From Alphaproteobacteria bacterium (GTDB taxonomy: Bacteria > Pseudomonadota > Alphaproteobacteria > Micropepsales > Micropepsaceae), in assembly GCA_025935155.1 (NCBI GenBank), contig JAICVV010000047.1, positions 1 through 9,883 on the forward strand: DNA of 9,883 nucleotides, written 5' to 3'. Both the position numbers and the translations under genes were made by a program. The notes under the pieces were generated by a model. It was not told where the DNA came from and searched no databases. It worked only from the letters and a program-made list of their open reading frames with translations. This document shows, piece by piece, positions 1 to 6,023 of the stretch; the first letter of the stretch is position 1, and each line of letters starts with the position of its first letter.

Positions 1-333
1 ATCGTGTTCGGCGTCTCGGCGAATTTGTATCTTTCCCTGGCGGCACTGTTCGTTCTCGGCGCTTCCGACATGGTGAGTGTCTTCATCCGCTCCGCGCTAA
101 TCCAGTTCGCCACGCCCGATCCCATGCGTGGCCGGGTGAGCGCCGTGAACATGCTTTTCATCGGCGCCTCCAACGAACTGGGCGAATTTGAATCCGGGCT
201 GACGGCGGCGTGGTTCGGAACCGTGCCAGCGGTCGTGATCGGCGGAATCGGCACCATGCTGGTGGTGGCGATCTGGATGAAGTTGTTTCCGCCGCTGAGA
301 ACCGTCGACCGACTTGCCGATGTCAGCGTCTAG
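1..333 (+). CDS. MFS_3-type exporter, C-terminal fragment (cut by window edge)
   Basis: The reading frame is open from the first base and ends at TAG 331-333, so only the last 110 residues are seen. They hold two or three hydrophobic segments of an inner-membrane transporter. Between them lies a cytoplasmic stretch containing MRGRVSAVN and then FIGASNELGEFESG, which I recognise as the hallmark C-terminal region of MFS_3 (enterobactin-exporter EntS-like) proteins. Family members are proton-driven effluxers, often of siderophores or drugs; the substrate cannot be told from this fragment. The ATG at 4 is only an internal methionine. The stop overlaps the stop of the convergent PEBP gene by 4 bases. 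It is intact as far as it is visible. The family is fairly sure, the substrate unknown. Confidence 0.85.
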   Translation: MVFGVSANLYLSLAALFVLGASDMVSVFIRSALIQFATPDPMRGRVSAVNMLFIGASNELGEFESGLTAAWFGTVPAVVIGGIGTMLVVAIWMKLFPPLRTVDRLADVSV

Positions 334-845
334 CGCCGATAGGTTCCGGTGATCGAGGCCTTACCGATCGAAGTCTTGTCCAGGATCGCGGCAATCTCGT
401 TCGCGGTCGCGTGAGCCGGAAATTGGGGTGCGGGCGTGCGAAGCGCCCATACCGTGAATTGGTAACGGTGATTGCCGGAACCAGCCGGCGGGCACGGTCC
501 AGCATACGCCGCATCGCCGAAATCCGTCATTACCGCGTCTGCCGGGGCAGGCAACACCGCGCCCTTACCGAGACTGTGCGTGCCGGCGGCCAAGCCGACC
601 ACGATCCAGTGCGACCAGCCGTTCGGCTTGACGCTCAAATCGATGGCCGTGATCGCGAAACTGCGCGTCGCATCCGGTGCGCCGCTCCAGGACAGTGCGG
701 GTGACACGTTCTGTCCGCCGCACCGGGTGTACACCTGTTCCTTCGCAATGGGTGCACCCTCGTGAATGTCAGGGCTTTTCAGCTCCATGGCCGCAGCGGA
801 ATTGGCGCACAGAAAGCCAAACAGGAGGTACCAGCTAAATCTCAT
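330..845 (-). CDS. Secreted YbhB/YbcL-type PEBP family protein
   Basis: The protein has 171 residues. The chosen start is ATG at 845, because GGAGAC lies just upstream and a signal peptide follows at once: hydrophobic residues 4-19 ending in NSAAA, with cleavage probably after A19. The mature part is a phosphatidylethanolamine-binding-protein fold. Visible marks are GGQNVSPALSW (43-53), GWSHW (76-80), GPCPP (116-120) and NHRYQFTVWAL (125-135). The usual DPDxP ligand-pocket motif appears as the weaker DLSVKP (69-74). Bacterial members, labelled Raf-kinase-inhibitor-like, bind small anionic ligands, but their physiological role is mostly unknown. Export to the periplasm is inferred from the leader. 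It is divergent from the sulfotransferase gene with only 56 bases between starts, so any promoters overlap there. Confidence 0.9.
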   Translation of the reverse strand: MRFSWYLLFGFLCANSAAAMELKSPDIHEGAPIAKEQVYTRCGGQNVSPALSWSGAPDATRSFAITAIDLSVKPNGWSHWIVVGLAAGTHSLGKGAVLPAPADAVMTDFGDAAYAGPCPPAGSGNHRYQFTVWALRTPAPQFPAHATANEIAAILDKTSIGKASITGTYRR

Positions 846-901
846 GGCGGTTGTCTCCGAAGCCCGCGCCATACTACACCGCAGAGGTTCAGGGGGTGAA
901 C

Positions 902-1555
902 ATGGCTTTACAGGTGATCGGGGCAGGGCTCGGCCGCACGGGCACGATGGCGCTGAAAACGGCGCTGGAAGAACTCGGGCTGGGTCCATGCCATCACATG
1001 TACGAGGTCATTCAACATCCGGAGCAGGCGCCCTTCTGGGAGCGCGCGGCGCGCGGCGAACCAGTGGATTGGGACGATGTGTTTGCCGGTTATCGCTCCA
1101 GCTGCGATTGGCCGAGCTGCGCCTTCTACAGGGAGCTGGCAGCGCGTTATCCGCAGGCCAAGGTGATCCTCACCCTGCGCGATCCGCACGCCTGGTACAA
1201 AAGCGTGTGCAACACCATTCTCCCGGCCATGAAAGGTCCGCTGTTTGCACCCGATGGAGTGCGCGTGGGTCCGCCGGGCGATTTTGCGCCGCTGCTGATT
1301 GGGGAGAAGGCCTTCGGCAATGACTTCACGGAAGAAAACATGGTGGCCGCGTTCAACCGCCACAATGAGGAAGTGAAGCGCACCATCCCCCCGACGCGCC
1401 TTTTGGTGTTCGAGGCCACGCAGGGCTGGGAGCCACTGTGCCGCTTTCTTGACGTGCCCGTGCCTGCCTCACCTTTCCCGCTCAAGAACACGACGGAAGA
1501 ATTCAAGGCGCGCATTGCCGAGCGTGAGCGCATAACGGAGAACTCCCGCGCATGA
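902..1555 (+). CDS. Sulfotransferase-family protein (Sulfotransfer_4-like)
   Basis: The protein has 217 residues. ATG 902 is chosen because AGGGGG (891-896) sits 5 bases upstream; an in-frame TTG at 851 has no such site and would add an unlike N-terminus. The P-loop-like 5'-phosphosulfate loop is GAGLGRTGTMALK (7-19), followed by CHHMYEV (30-36). The 3'-phosphate-binding motif is RDPHAWYKS (93-101), and the family's C-terminal GWEPLCRFLDVPVP is at 175-188. Such enzymes transfer sulfate from PAPS to an alcohol or amine, but most bacterial members of this subfamily have no assigned substrate. The stop overlaps the start of CoA-transferase subunit A (ATGA, 1552-1555), so the two are probably translationally coupled. 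Fold assignment is strong; the activity is inferred. Confidence 0.9.
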   Translation: MALQVIGAGLGRTGTMALKTALEELGLGPCHHMYEVIQHPEQAPFWERAARGEPVDWDDVFAGYRSSCDWPSCAFYRELAARYPQAKVILTLRDPHAWYKSVCNTILPAMKGPLFAPDGVRVGPPGDFAPLLIGEKAFGNDFTEENMVAAFNRHNEEVKRTIPPTRLLVFEATQGWEPLCRFLDVPVPASPFPLKNTTEEFKARIAERERITENSRA

Positions 1556-2247
1556 AGAAGGTTTATTCTGATGCGGCCGCCGCGCTGGACGGTTTGCTGT
1601 TCGACGGCATGACAATCATGTCCGGCGGCTTCGGGCTCTGTGGCATTCCGGAGAACCTGATTCTGGCATTGCGCGAATCCGGCGTGAAGAACCTGACCGT
1701 CATCTCCAACAATTGCGGGGTGGACGATTTCGGCTTGGGCCTGCTGCTGCAAACCTGCCAGATCAAAAAAATGATTTCGTCCTATGTGGGCGAGAACGAC
1801 ACTTTCGAGAAGCAGTATCTTTCCGGCGAATTAGAGCTGGAGTTCAATCCGCAGGGCACGCTGGCCGAGCGCATCCGAGCGGGCGGCGCGGGCATTCCCG
1901 GCTTCTACACCAAGACAGGCGTCGGCACGCTGATTGCCGAAGGCAAGGAGCACAAAGAATTCGACGGTGAGACTTACATTCTGGAGCGCGGGTTGAGGGC
2001 CGATCTAGCCATCGTCAAAGCCTGGCGCGGCGATGCCGAAGGCAATCTCGTCTACCGGATGACGGCGCGGAACTTCAATCCGATGATGGCGACGGCGGGG
2101 AAGGTTACCGTAGCTGAAGTCGAGGAGCTGGTGCCGGTGGGCACGCTCAATCCCGATTGCATCCACACGCCCGGTATCTTCGTGCAGCGCATCGTGCAAG
2201 GCGCGCAGTACGAGAAGCGCATTGAGAAAAGGACAACGCGCGAATAG
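1552..2247 (+). CDS. scoA: 3-oxoacid CoA-transferase, subunit A
   Basis: The protein has 231 residues, the usual size for the alpha subunit of two-subunit SCOT/AtoD-type CoA-transferases (family I). The glycine-rich CoA-binding signature GGFGLCGIPENL is at residues 25-36. Later family blocks include NPQGTLAERIRAGGAGIPGF and RADLAIVKAWRGDAEGN. With subunit B it moves CoA from succinyl-CoA to acetoacetate or a related 3-oxoacid in the cytoplasm, for ketone-body or short-chain acid use. The ATG overlaps the sulfotransferase stop. The final residues and the TAG stop (2245-2247) lie inside the start of a degenerate repeat that fills the gap to subunit B. Separating SCOT (scoA) from AtoD or a 3-oxoadipate transferase by eye is uncertain, so the symbol is provisional. 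Confidence 0.93.
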   Translation: MKKVYSDAAAALDGLLFDGMTIMSGGFGLCGIPENLILALRESGVKNLTVISNNCGVDDFGLGLLLQTCQIKKMISSYVGENDTFEKQYLSGELELEFNPQGTLAERIRAGGAGIPGFYTKTGVGTLIAEGKEHKEFDGETYILERGLRADLAIVKAWRGDAEGNLVYRMTARNFNPMMATAGKVTVAEVEELVPVGTLNPDCIHTPGIFVQRIVQGAQYEKRIEKRTTRE

Positions 2248-2301
2248 CGGATAGCGAGTCGCGAATGGATTTTCTATTCGCTACTCGTCACTCGCTGCTC
2301 G
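2239..2301. repeat. Degenerate GCGAATAGC-type repeat forming an imperfect hairpin
   Basis: This stretch is built from variants of GCGAATAGC and its complement: GCGAATAGC, ATAGCGAGTCGCGAAT, then TATTCGCTACTCG and CACTCGCTGCTCGC. The two halves are imperfect inverted copies, roughly 28 bases each with about 20 matches (several mismatches become G-U pairs in RNA), around a short GGATTTTCT loop near 2267-2275. It starts within the 3' end of the subunit A gene and supplies its stop. It lies inside a co-transcribed pair, so it may act as an RNA structure rather than a terminator; no U-tract follows. I infer, but cannot test here, that it belongs to a dispersed intergenic repeat family. Confidence 0.65.
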
Positions 2302-2302
2302 C

Positions 2303-2317
2303 CTTTGCGGAGCAAAG
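2303..2317 (+). promoter_or_regulatory. Hairpin carrying the ribosome binding site of CoA-transferase subunit B
   Basis: CTTTGC (2303-2308) and GCAAAG (2312-2317) form a perfect 6-bp stem around the 3-base loop GGA. The Shine-Dalgarno GGAG (2309-2312) is therefore in the loop and the top base pair of the stem, with the ATG 7 bases beyond it. This site decides the start at 2320 over the in-frame TTG at 2305, which lies inside the stem. A structure here could tune subunit B translation. The pairing is seen in the sequence; a regulatory effect is inference. Confidence 0.5.
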
Positions 2318-2319
2318 AA

Positions 2320-2949
2320 ATGCCCTGGACACGCGATGAGATGGCCAAACGTGCGGCGGAGGAGCTGCGGGATGGGTTCTATGTCAATCTCGGCATCGGT
2401 ATTCCTACGCTGGTGGCGAATTACATTCCCGAGGGCATGGAGGTCACCCTGCAATCGGAGAACGGCATGCTGGGCATGGGGCCTTTCCCGCGCGACAGCG
2501 AAGTCGATCCAGATCTCATCAATGCCGGCAAGCAGACGATCACGGCGCTCCCCAAGACCGCCTATTTTTCCTCGGCGGACTCATTCGGCATGATCCGCGG
2601 CGGCCATATCGATCTCTCCATTCTTGGTGCAATGGAAGTGAGCGAAAAAGGCGATCTCGCCAACTGGATGGTACCCGGCAAGCTGGTGAAGGGCATGGGT
2701 GGCGCTATGGATCTTGTCGCGGGTGTCAAGCGGTGCGTGGTTATCATGGATCACACCGATAAAGCCGGCCGTCCGAAGCTGCTGAAGCACTGCGCCTTGC
2801 CGCTCACTGGCACGCATTGCGTGCAGCGCATCATTACCAATTTGGGAGTCTTCGACGTGGTGGAGGACGGGCTTTGTATCGCGCACCTCGCGCCCGGCGT
2901 AACTCGCGAGGACGTCAACGCCAAAACGCAAGCTGGGCTTGTTAACTAG
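2320..2949 (+). CDS. scoB: 3-oxoacid CoA-transferase, subunit B
   Basis: The protein has 209 residues, normal for the beta subunit. Start ATG 2320 has GGAG at 2309-2312. The catalytic glutamate that forms the glutamyl-CoA thioester is recognisable in [13 protein letters not shown], at E47. Other family blocks are [17 protein letters not shown] (19-35), the [14 protein letters not shown] segment and a C-terminal [16 protein letters not shown] stretch. All expected landmarks are present, so the enzyme should be active together with subunit A. It is separated from subunit A by 72 bases holding a folded repeat and a small hairpin, which is unusual because these subunit genes commonly overlap or nearly touch. 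The symbol is provisional for the same reason as for subunit A. Confidence 0.93.
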   Translation: MPWTRDEMAKRAAEELRDGFYVNLGIGIPTLVANYIPEGMEVTLQSENGMLGMGPFPRDSEVDPDLINAGKQTITALPKTAYFSSADSFGMIRGGHIDLSILGAMEVSEKGDLANWMVPGKLVKGMGGAMDLVAGVKRCVVIMDHTDKAGRPKLLKHCALPLTGTHCVQRIITNLGVFDVVEDGLCIAHLAPGVTREDVNAKTQAGLVN

Positions 2950-3061
2950 GCTGCACTGCTGGACAGGCGCGAATTCCGCGGATTTGCTTTGGGCCGGGTG
3001 TACGTGCGCGCCGGTTATAAATGCCGCGGCCCATTCGGGGATCGAAGTCGCGGAGAATTTC

Positions 3062-3487
3062 ATGGCCGGCGGCGAGGAGAGCGGGACGGAAAGGTGGCGG
3101 CATTGGCCGCTGCTGAGCCTGAATTTTTTCATGGCCGACATGCAGGCCGGCATCGGGCCGTTCCTCGGCATATTTCTTCTCGCCCATGGTTGGGAAAGCG
3201 GTTTTATCGGGACCGTGATGACTATCGGCGGAGTTGCCGGAATGCTCATGACGGCCCCGGCCGGCGCACTGATCGATGCCACGGATCGCAAGCGCCTCTA
3301 CGTCATCGTCCCGGGAATCTGCACCGTAACCGCATCGGCGATCATCCTGCTATCGCAGCGCTTCTGGGTGGTGGCGGTTTCGCAGATCGCCACCGCCATT
3401 GCGGGCGCAGCGATCGGGCCGGCCGTCACCGGAATGACTCTCGTGAACGCACCGCTGGCGGCCAGCCGGAAGTCCGGCCGGCGATGA
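3062..3487 (+). pseudogene. Truncated MFS transporter, N-terminal third only
   Basis: The frame has 141 residues from ATG 3062, with GGAG at 3052-3055 upstream. The sequence is a typical start of a 12-helix MFS permease of about 400 residues: NFFMADMQAGIGPFLGIFLL (helix 1), a second helix, motif A as GALIDATDRKR (68-78), then helices 3 and 4 ending at GPAVTGMTL (119-127). From there I expect a loop and eight more helices. Instead the frame gives VNAPLAASRKSGRR and stops at TGA 3485-3487, overlapping the arsB ATG. No continuation of this family is found in any frame downstream. I read it as a 3'-deleted remnant created at the junction near 3441-3480. It cannot transport by itself, though it may still be translated and feed ribosomes into arsB. 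Confidence 0.75.
3465..3478. repeat. Short perfect inverted repeat at the MFS remnant/arsB junction
   Basis: GCCGGA (3465-3470) and TCCGGC (3473-3478) form a 6-bp stem around AG, directly beside the point where homology to MFS transporters ends and 6 bases before the arsB start. It may be a chance GC-rich palindrome, a small structure before the arsB start, or a trace of the deletion. Confidence 0.35.
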
Positions 3488-4737
3488 TGAACGCGCTGAT
3501 CTGGGGAATTGTCGGCCTCGCCGCCGCGGGGGTCATTGCGCGCCCGTTTCGCTGGCCCGAAGCGGTCTGGGCGCTCGGTGGCGCCCTCCTGCTTTTACTG
3601 CTTGGCCTTATTCCGGCGGCCGCGGCTTGGCGCGGCGTACTTAAGGGCCTCGACGTCTATCTCTTCCTTGCTGGAATGATGCTTCTTTCCGAACTCGGCC
3701 GCCGGGAAGGCTTGTTCGATTGGCTGGCGGCACTGGCGATCGCCTGCGCCAAAGGATCGGCTGTCCGACTCTTCGGCCTGGTTTATGGGGTAGGTACGAT
3801 CGTCACCGTCTTCCTCTCGAACGATGCAACCGCCGTTGTGCTGACGCCCGCCGTTTATGCGGCGACGAAAGCAGCCAAACTCCAAAGTCCACTCCCATAC
3901 CTGTTTATCTGCGCGCTTATCGCCAATGCGGCGAGCTTCGTGCTGCCGATCTCCAATCCCGCGAATCTCGTCGTCTTCAGTGGCGGCCATATGCCGCCGC
4001 TCATGACGTGGCTGAAGACTTTCGCTGCTCCGTCGCTTACCGCGATCGTCACAACTTACTTCCTGCTATGGGTCGCGCAGCGGCGGTTGCTCCTCGCAGA
4101 GACCCTTGCGATGACCGTTGAGCGGCCGGTGTTATCGTTTTGTGGAAAGCTGGCGGGGATTGGAATTCTGGCTGCCGCGGCGGTGTTGCTGGTGGCTTCC
4201 GCCCGTGGCATCGATCTGGGTCTGCCGACTTTTCTTGCAGGGTTTTCCGCTGCCGCGCTTACTTTGATCGTTAAGCGGGAGAGCCCGCTGGAACTTGTGC
4301 GGCACATCTCATGGGGCATTCTCCCGCTTGTGGCGGGGCTGTTCGTGTTGGTCGAGGCGCTCGACCGAACCGGGCTGATACGGCTCCTCGCAGAGGAGTT
4401 GCAGCGCGGCCTTGCTGTCCCCGGAAGAGTTGCGGCTGGAGCAGGCTTGTTCGTAGGCTTTGCGTCCAACCTGATCAACAACCTCCCGGCCGGATTGATC
4501 GCCGGGAGCGCCGTTCATGCCGCGGGCGTGCCAAAGATGTTTTCCGGAGCGGTCCTTATCGGGATCAATCTCGGACCGAACCTTTCGGTCACCGGCTCTC
4601 TGGCATCGATCTTATGGCTTACCGCCTTGCGGCGCGAAGGGCAGCAGGTGAGCGGGTGGCGTTTTCTGAAACTGGGTCTCATTGTAATGCCCATTCCTTT
4701 GCTCCTGTCGCTCGGAGCGTTGATTTTTATTGGGTAA
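3484..4737 (+). CDS. arsB: ArsB-type arsenite efflux permease
   Basis: The protein has 417 residues, close to the usual 420-430 for ArsB. It is an inner-membrane protein with roughly ten to twelve hydrophobic segments. Family marks are RWPEAVWAL (23-31), FLSNDATAVVLTPAV (110-124), SNPANLVVF (158-166), FASNLINNLPAGLIAG (326-341) and GINLGPNLSVTGSLASILWL (360-379). The paired ND and NN motifs match ArsB/ion-transporter superfamily re-entrant segments. It would extrude arsenite or antimonite, driven by membrane potential or by an ArsA ATPase. ATG 3484 overlaps the stop of the MFS remnant (ATGA); ATG 3487 is the alternative. No strong ribosome site is seen (GGAAG lies 11 bases upstream), so coupling from the remnant is plausible. 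No arsR, arsC or arsA is visible, so another anion of this superfamily remains possible. Confidence 0.85.
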   Translation: MMNALIWGIVGLAAAGVIARPFRWPEAVWALGGALLLLLLGLIPAAAAWRGVLKGLDVYLFLAGMMLLSELGRREGLFDWLAALAIACAKGSAVRLFGLVYGVGTIVTVFLSNDATAVVLTPAVYAATKAAKLQSPLPYLFICALIANAASFVLPISNPANLVVFSGGHMPPLMTWLKTFAAPSLTAIVTTYFLLWVAQRRLLLAETLAMTVERPVLSFCGKLAGIGILAAAAVLLVASARGIDLGLPTFLAGFSAAALTLIVKRESPLELVRHISWGILPLVAGLFVLVEALDRTGLIRLLAEELQRGLAVPGRVAAGAGLFVGFASNLINNLPAGLIAGSAVHAAGVPKMFSGAVLIGINLGPNLSVTGSLASILWLTALRREGQQVSGWRFLKLGLIVMPIPLLLSLGALIFIG

Positions 4738-4778
4738 ATGCCCGTGCAACCGGGTGAAGAAGAGACGCAAGGCAAGCG

Positions 4779-6023
4779 ATGGGTTTAGACGCATTGAAAG
4801 GCTGGACCCGCGCGCAGAAGCACGTGGTGATGGCAAGCTGGCTCGGCTGGACGCTCGACGCCTTCGACTTTTTCCTGATGGTGTTCGTCATCAAGGATGT
4901 CGCGCATGCATTTGGCGCCACAAAAACCGATGTCGCCTGGGCAACGACGCTGACGCTTGCGCTTCGCCCTATCGGCGCCTTCATCTTCGGCAGGCTGGCG
5001 GACCGTTTCGGCCGCCGCCCGGTGCTGATGGCCGATGTTGCGCTCTATTCCTTGCTCGGCTTCGCCACGGCGTTCTCGCCGAACCTCGCCGGCTTTCTTG
5101 TCATTCGCGCGCTGTTCGGCATTGCGATGGGCGGAGAATGGGGCATCGGCGCTTCGCTCACCATGGAAAGCATTAAGCCGCAAGCGCGCGGCATCGTCTC
5201 CGGCCTGCTGCAATCCGGCTACCCGACGGGCTATTTGTTGGCGTCTATCGTCTACCGGAATTTCTATGGGCCGCTGGGCGCGGTGACAGGTTTGCCGGCG
5301 TGGCGCAGCCTGTTTCTGCTCGGTGTCCTTCCCGCCCTGGTCATTCTTTACATCCGGCGCCACGTGCCGGAGTCGCCCGGCTGGTCGAGCGCGCACGCCC
5401 GCACCGGCACGGTACTGGGCGTGCTGAAGAAGCACTGGAGGCTCGCGCTCTATGCCGTTCTCCTGATGACGGCGCTGAACCTCTTCGCGCATGGCACCCA
5501 GGACGCCTACCCGACTTTCCTGCAGGTGCAACACGGTTTTGACGTCCATACCACCGGCGACATCGCCATCGTCTACAACATTGGCGCGATCCTCGGTGGC
5601 TGGGTGTTCGGGTTCTACAGCCAGAGTATCGGCCGCCGCCGCGCCATCGTTCTGGCGGTGCTGCTCTCCATTCCGGTGACCTACCTGTGGGCCTTCTCGC
5701 AAACGGCGGCGACGCTCGCGGTTGGCGCCTTCCTCATGCAGTTCTTCGTGCAGGGCGCGTGGGGCGTAATCCCCGCGCACCTTAATGAACTCTCGCCGCC
5801 CGAGGCGCGCGGTACCTTTCCGGGTACCGTCTATCAGCTCGGCAACTTCATTGCCTCGTACAATCTGCCGTTACAGACGAGCATCGCTGCAAGCATGCAC
5901 GAAAATTATTCCGTCGCCCTGGCCGGTGTTGCGCTCGCGTCCGCCGTGGCCGTCGCCGTGCTGATTCCGCTCGGCCGCGAAGCGCGAGATATGGAAATGG
6001 CGGCCGCCGCGGAAGCGGCGTGA
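4779..6023 (+). CDS. MFS transporter, SHS/sialate:H+ symporter-like
   Basis: The protein has 414 residues and about 12 membrane helices. Visible motifs are WTLDAFDFFLMVFV (24-37) in helix 1, motif A as GRLADRFGRRP (71-81), and RALFGIAMGGEWG (110-122). The last is typical of carboxylate and sialate/lactate proton symporters (the SHS and ACS branches) rather than drug pumps. It is therefore probably an inner-membrane importer of an organic acid. A second half-motif, GFYSQSIGRRRA, sits at the expected place between helices 8 and 9. Start ATG 4779 has AAGGCAAG just upstream. It follows arsB on the same strand with 41 bases between, so it may share its transcript. Its stop directly abuts the stop of the convergent OmpA gene. 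It is complete, with no sign of decay; the substrate cannot be stated. Confidence 0.88.
   Translation: MGLDALKGWTRAQKHVVMASWLGWTLDAFDFFLMVFVIKDVAHAFGATKTDVAWATTLTLALRPIGAFIFGRLADRFGRRPVLMADVALYSLLGFATAFSPNLAGFLVIRALFGIAMGGEWGIGASLTMESIKPQARGIVSGLLQSGYPTGYLLASIVYRNFYGPLGAVTGLPAWRSLFLLGVLPALVILYIRRHVPESPGWSSAHARTGTVLGVLKKHWRLALYAVLLMTALNLFAHGTQDAYPTFLQVQHGFDVHTTGDIAIVYNIGAILGGWVFGFYSQSIGRRRAIVLAVLLSIPVTYLWAFSQTAATLAVGAFLMQFFVQGAWGVIPAHLNELSPPEARGTFPGTVYQLGNFIASYNLPLQTSIAASMHENYSVALAGVALASAVAVAVLIPLGREARDMEMAAAAEAA

Noticed and set aside
851..901. TTG start extending the sulfotransferase by 17 residues
   Set aside because: No ribosome site; the extension is not family-like. AGGGGG before ATG 902 is better.
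846..989. Longer minus-strand start for the PEBP protein
   Set aside because: It would place about 48 Arg/Pro-rich residues before a clear signal peptide and would overlap the sulfotransferase gene.
1147..1752. Open frame of 201 codons on the minus strand, across the sulfotransferase/CoA-transferase junction
   Set aside because: It is antisense to two well-supported coupled genes and has no recognisable motif.
2984..3021. TTGCTT and TATAAA as a promoter for the MFS remnant/arsB
   Set aside because: The spacer is 26 bases, too long for a sigma-70 promoter, and I see no better -35.
2581..3291. Open frame of 236 codons on the minus strand, over subunit B and the MFS remnant
   Set aside because: The translation shows no domain, and the plus strand explains both segments.
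2989..3483. Possible N-terminal extension of ArsB upstream of ATG 3484
   Set aside because: The in-frame upstream sequence is Arg/His-rich and unlike a membrane protein; it is the off-frame shadow of the MFS remnant. The ArsB family length is met from 3484.
4741..4754. CCCG/CGGG inverted repeat after arsB as a terminator
   Set aside because: Only 4 bp of stem and no U-tract; the next gene on the same strand starts 25 bases later.
4785..5780. Open frame of 331 codons on the minus strand, opposite the SHS-type MFS gene
   Set aside because: Highly charged, low-complexity translation with no domain, mirrored on a clear 12-helix transporter.
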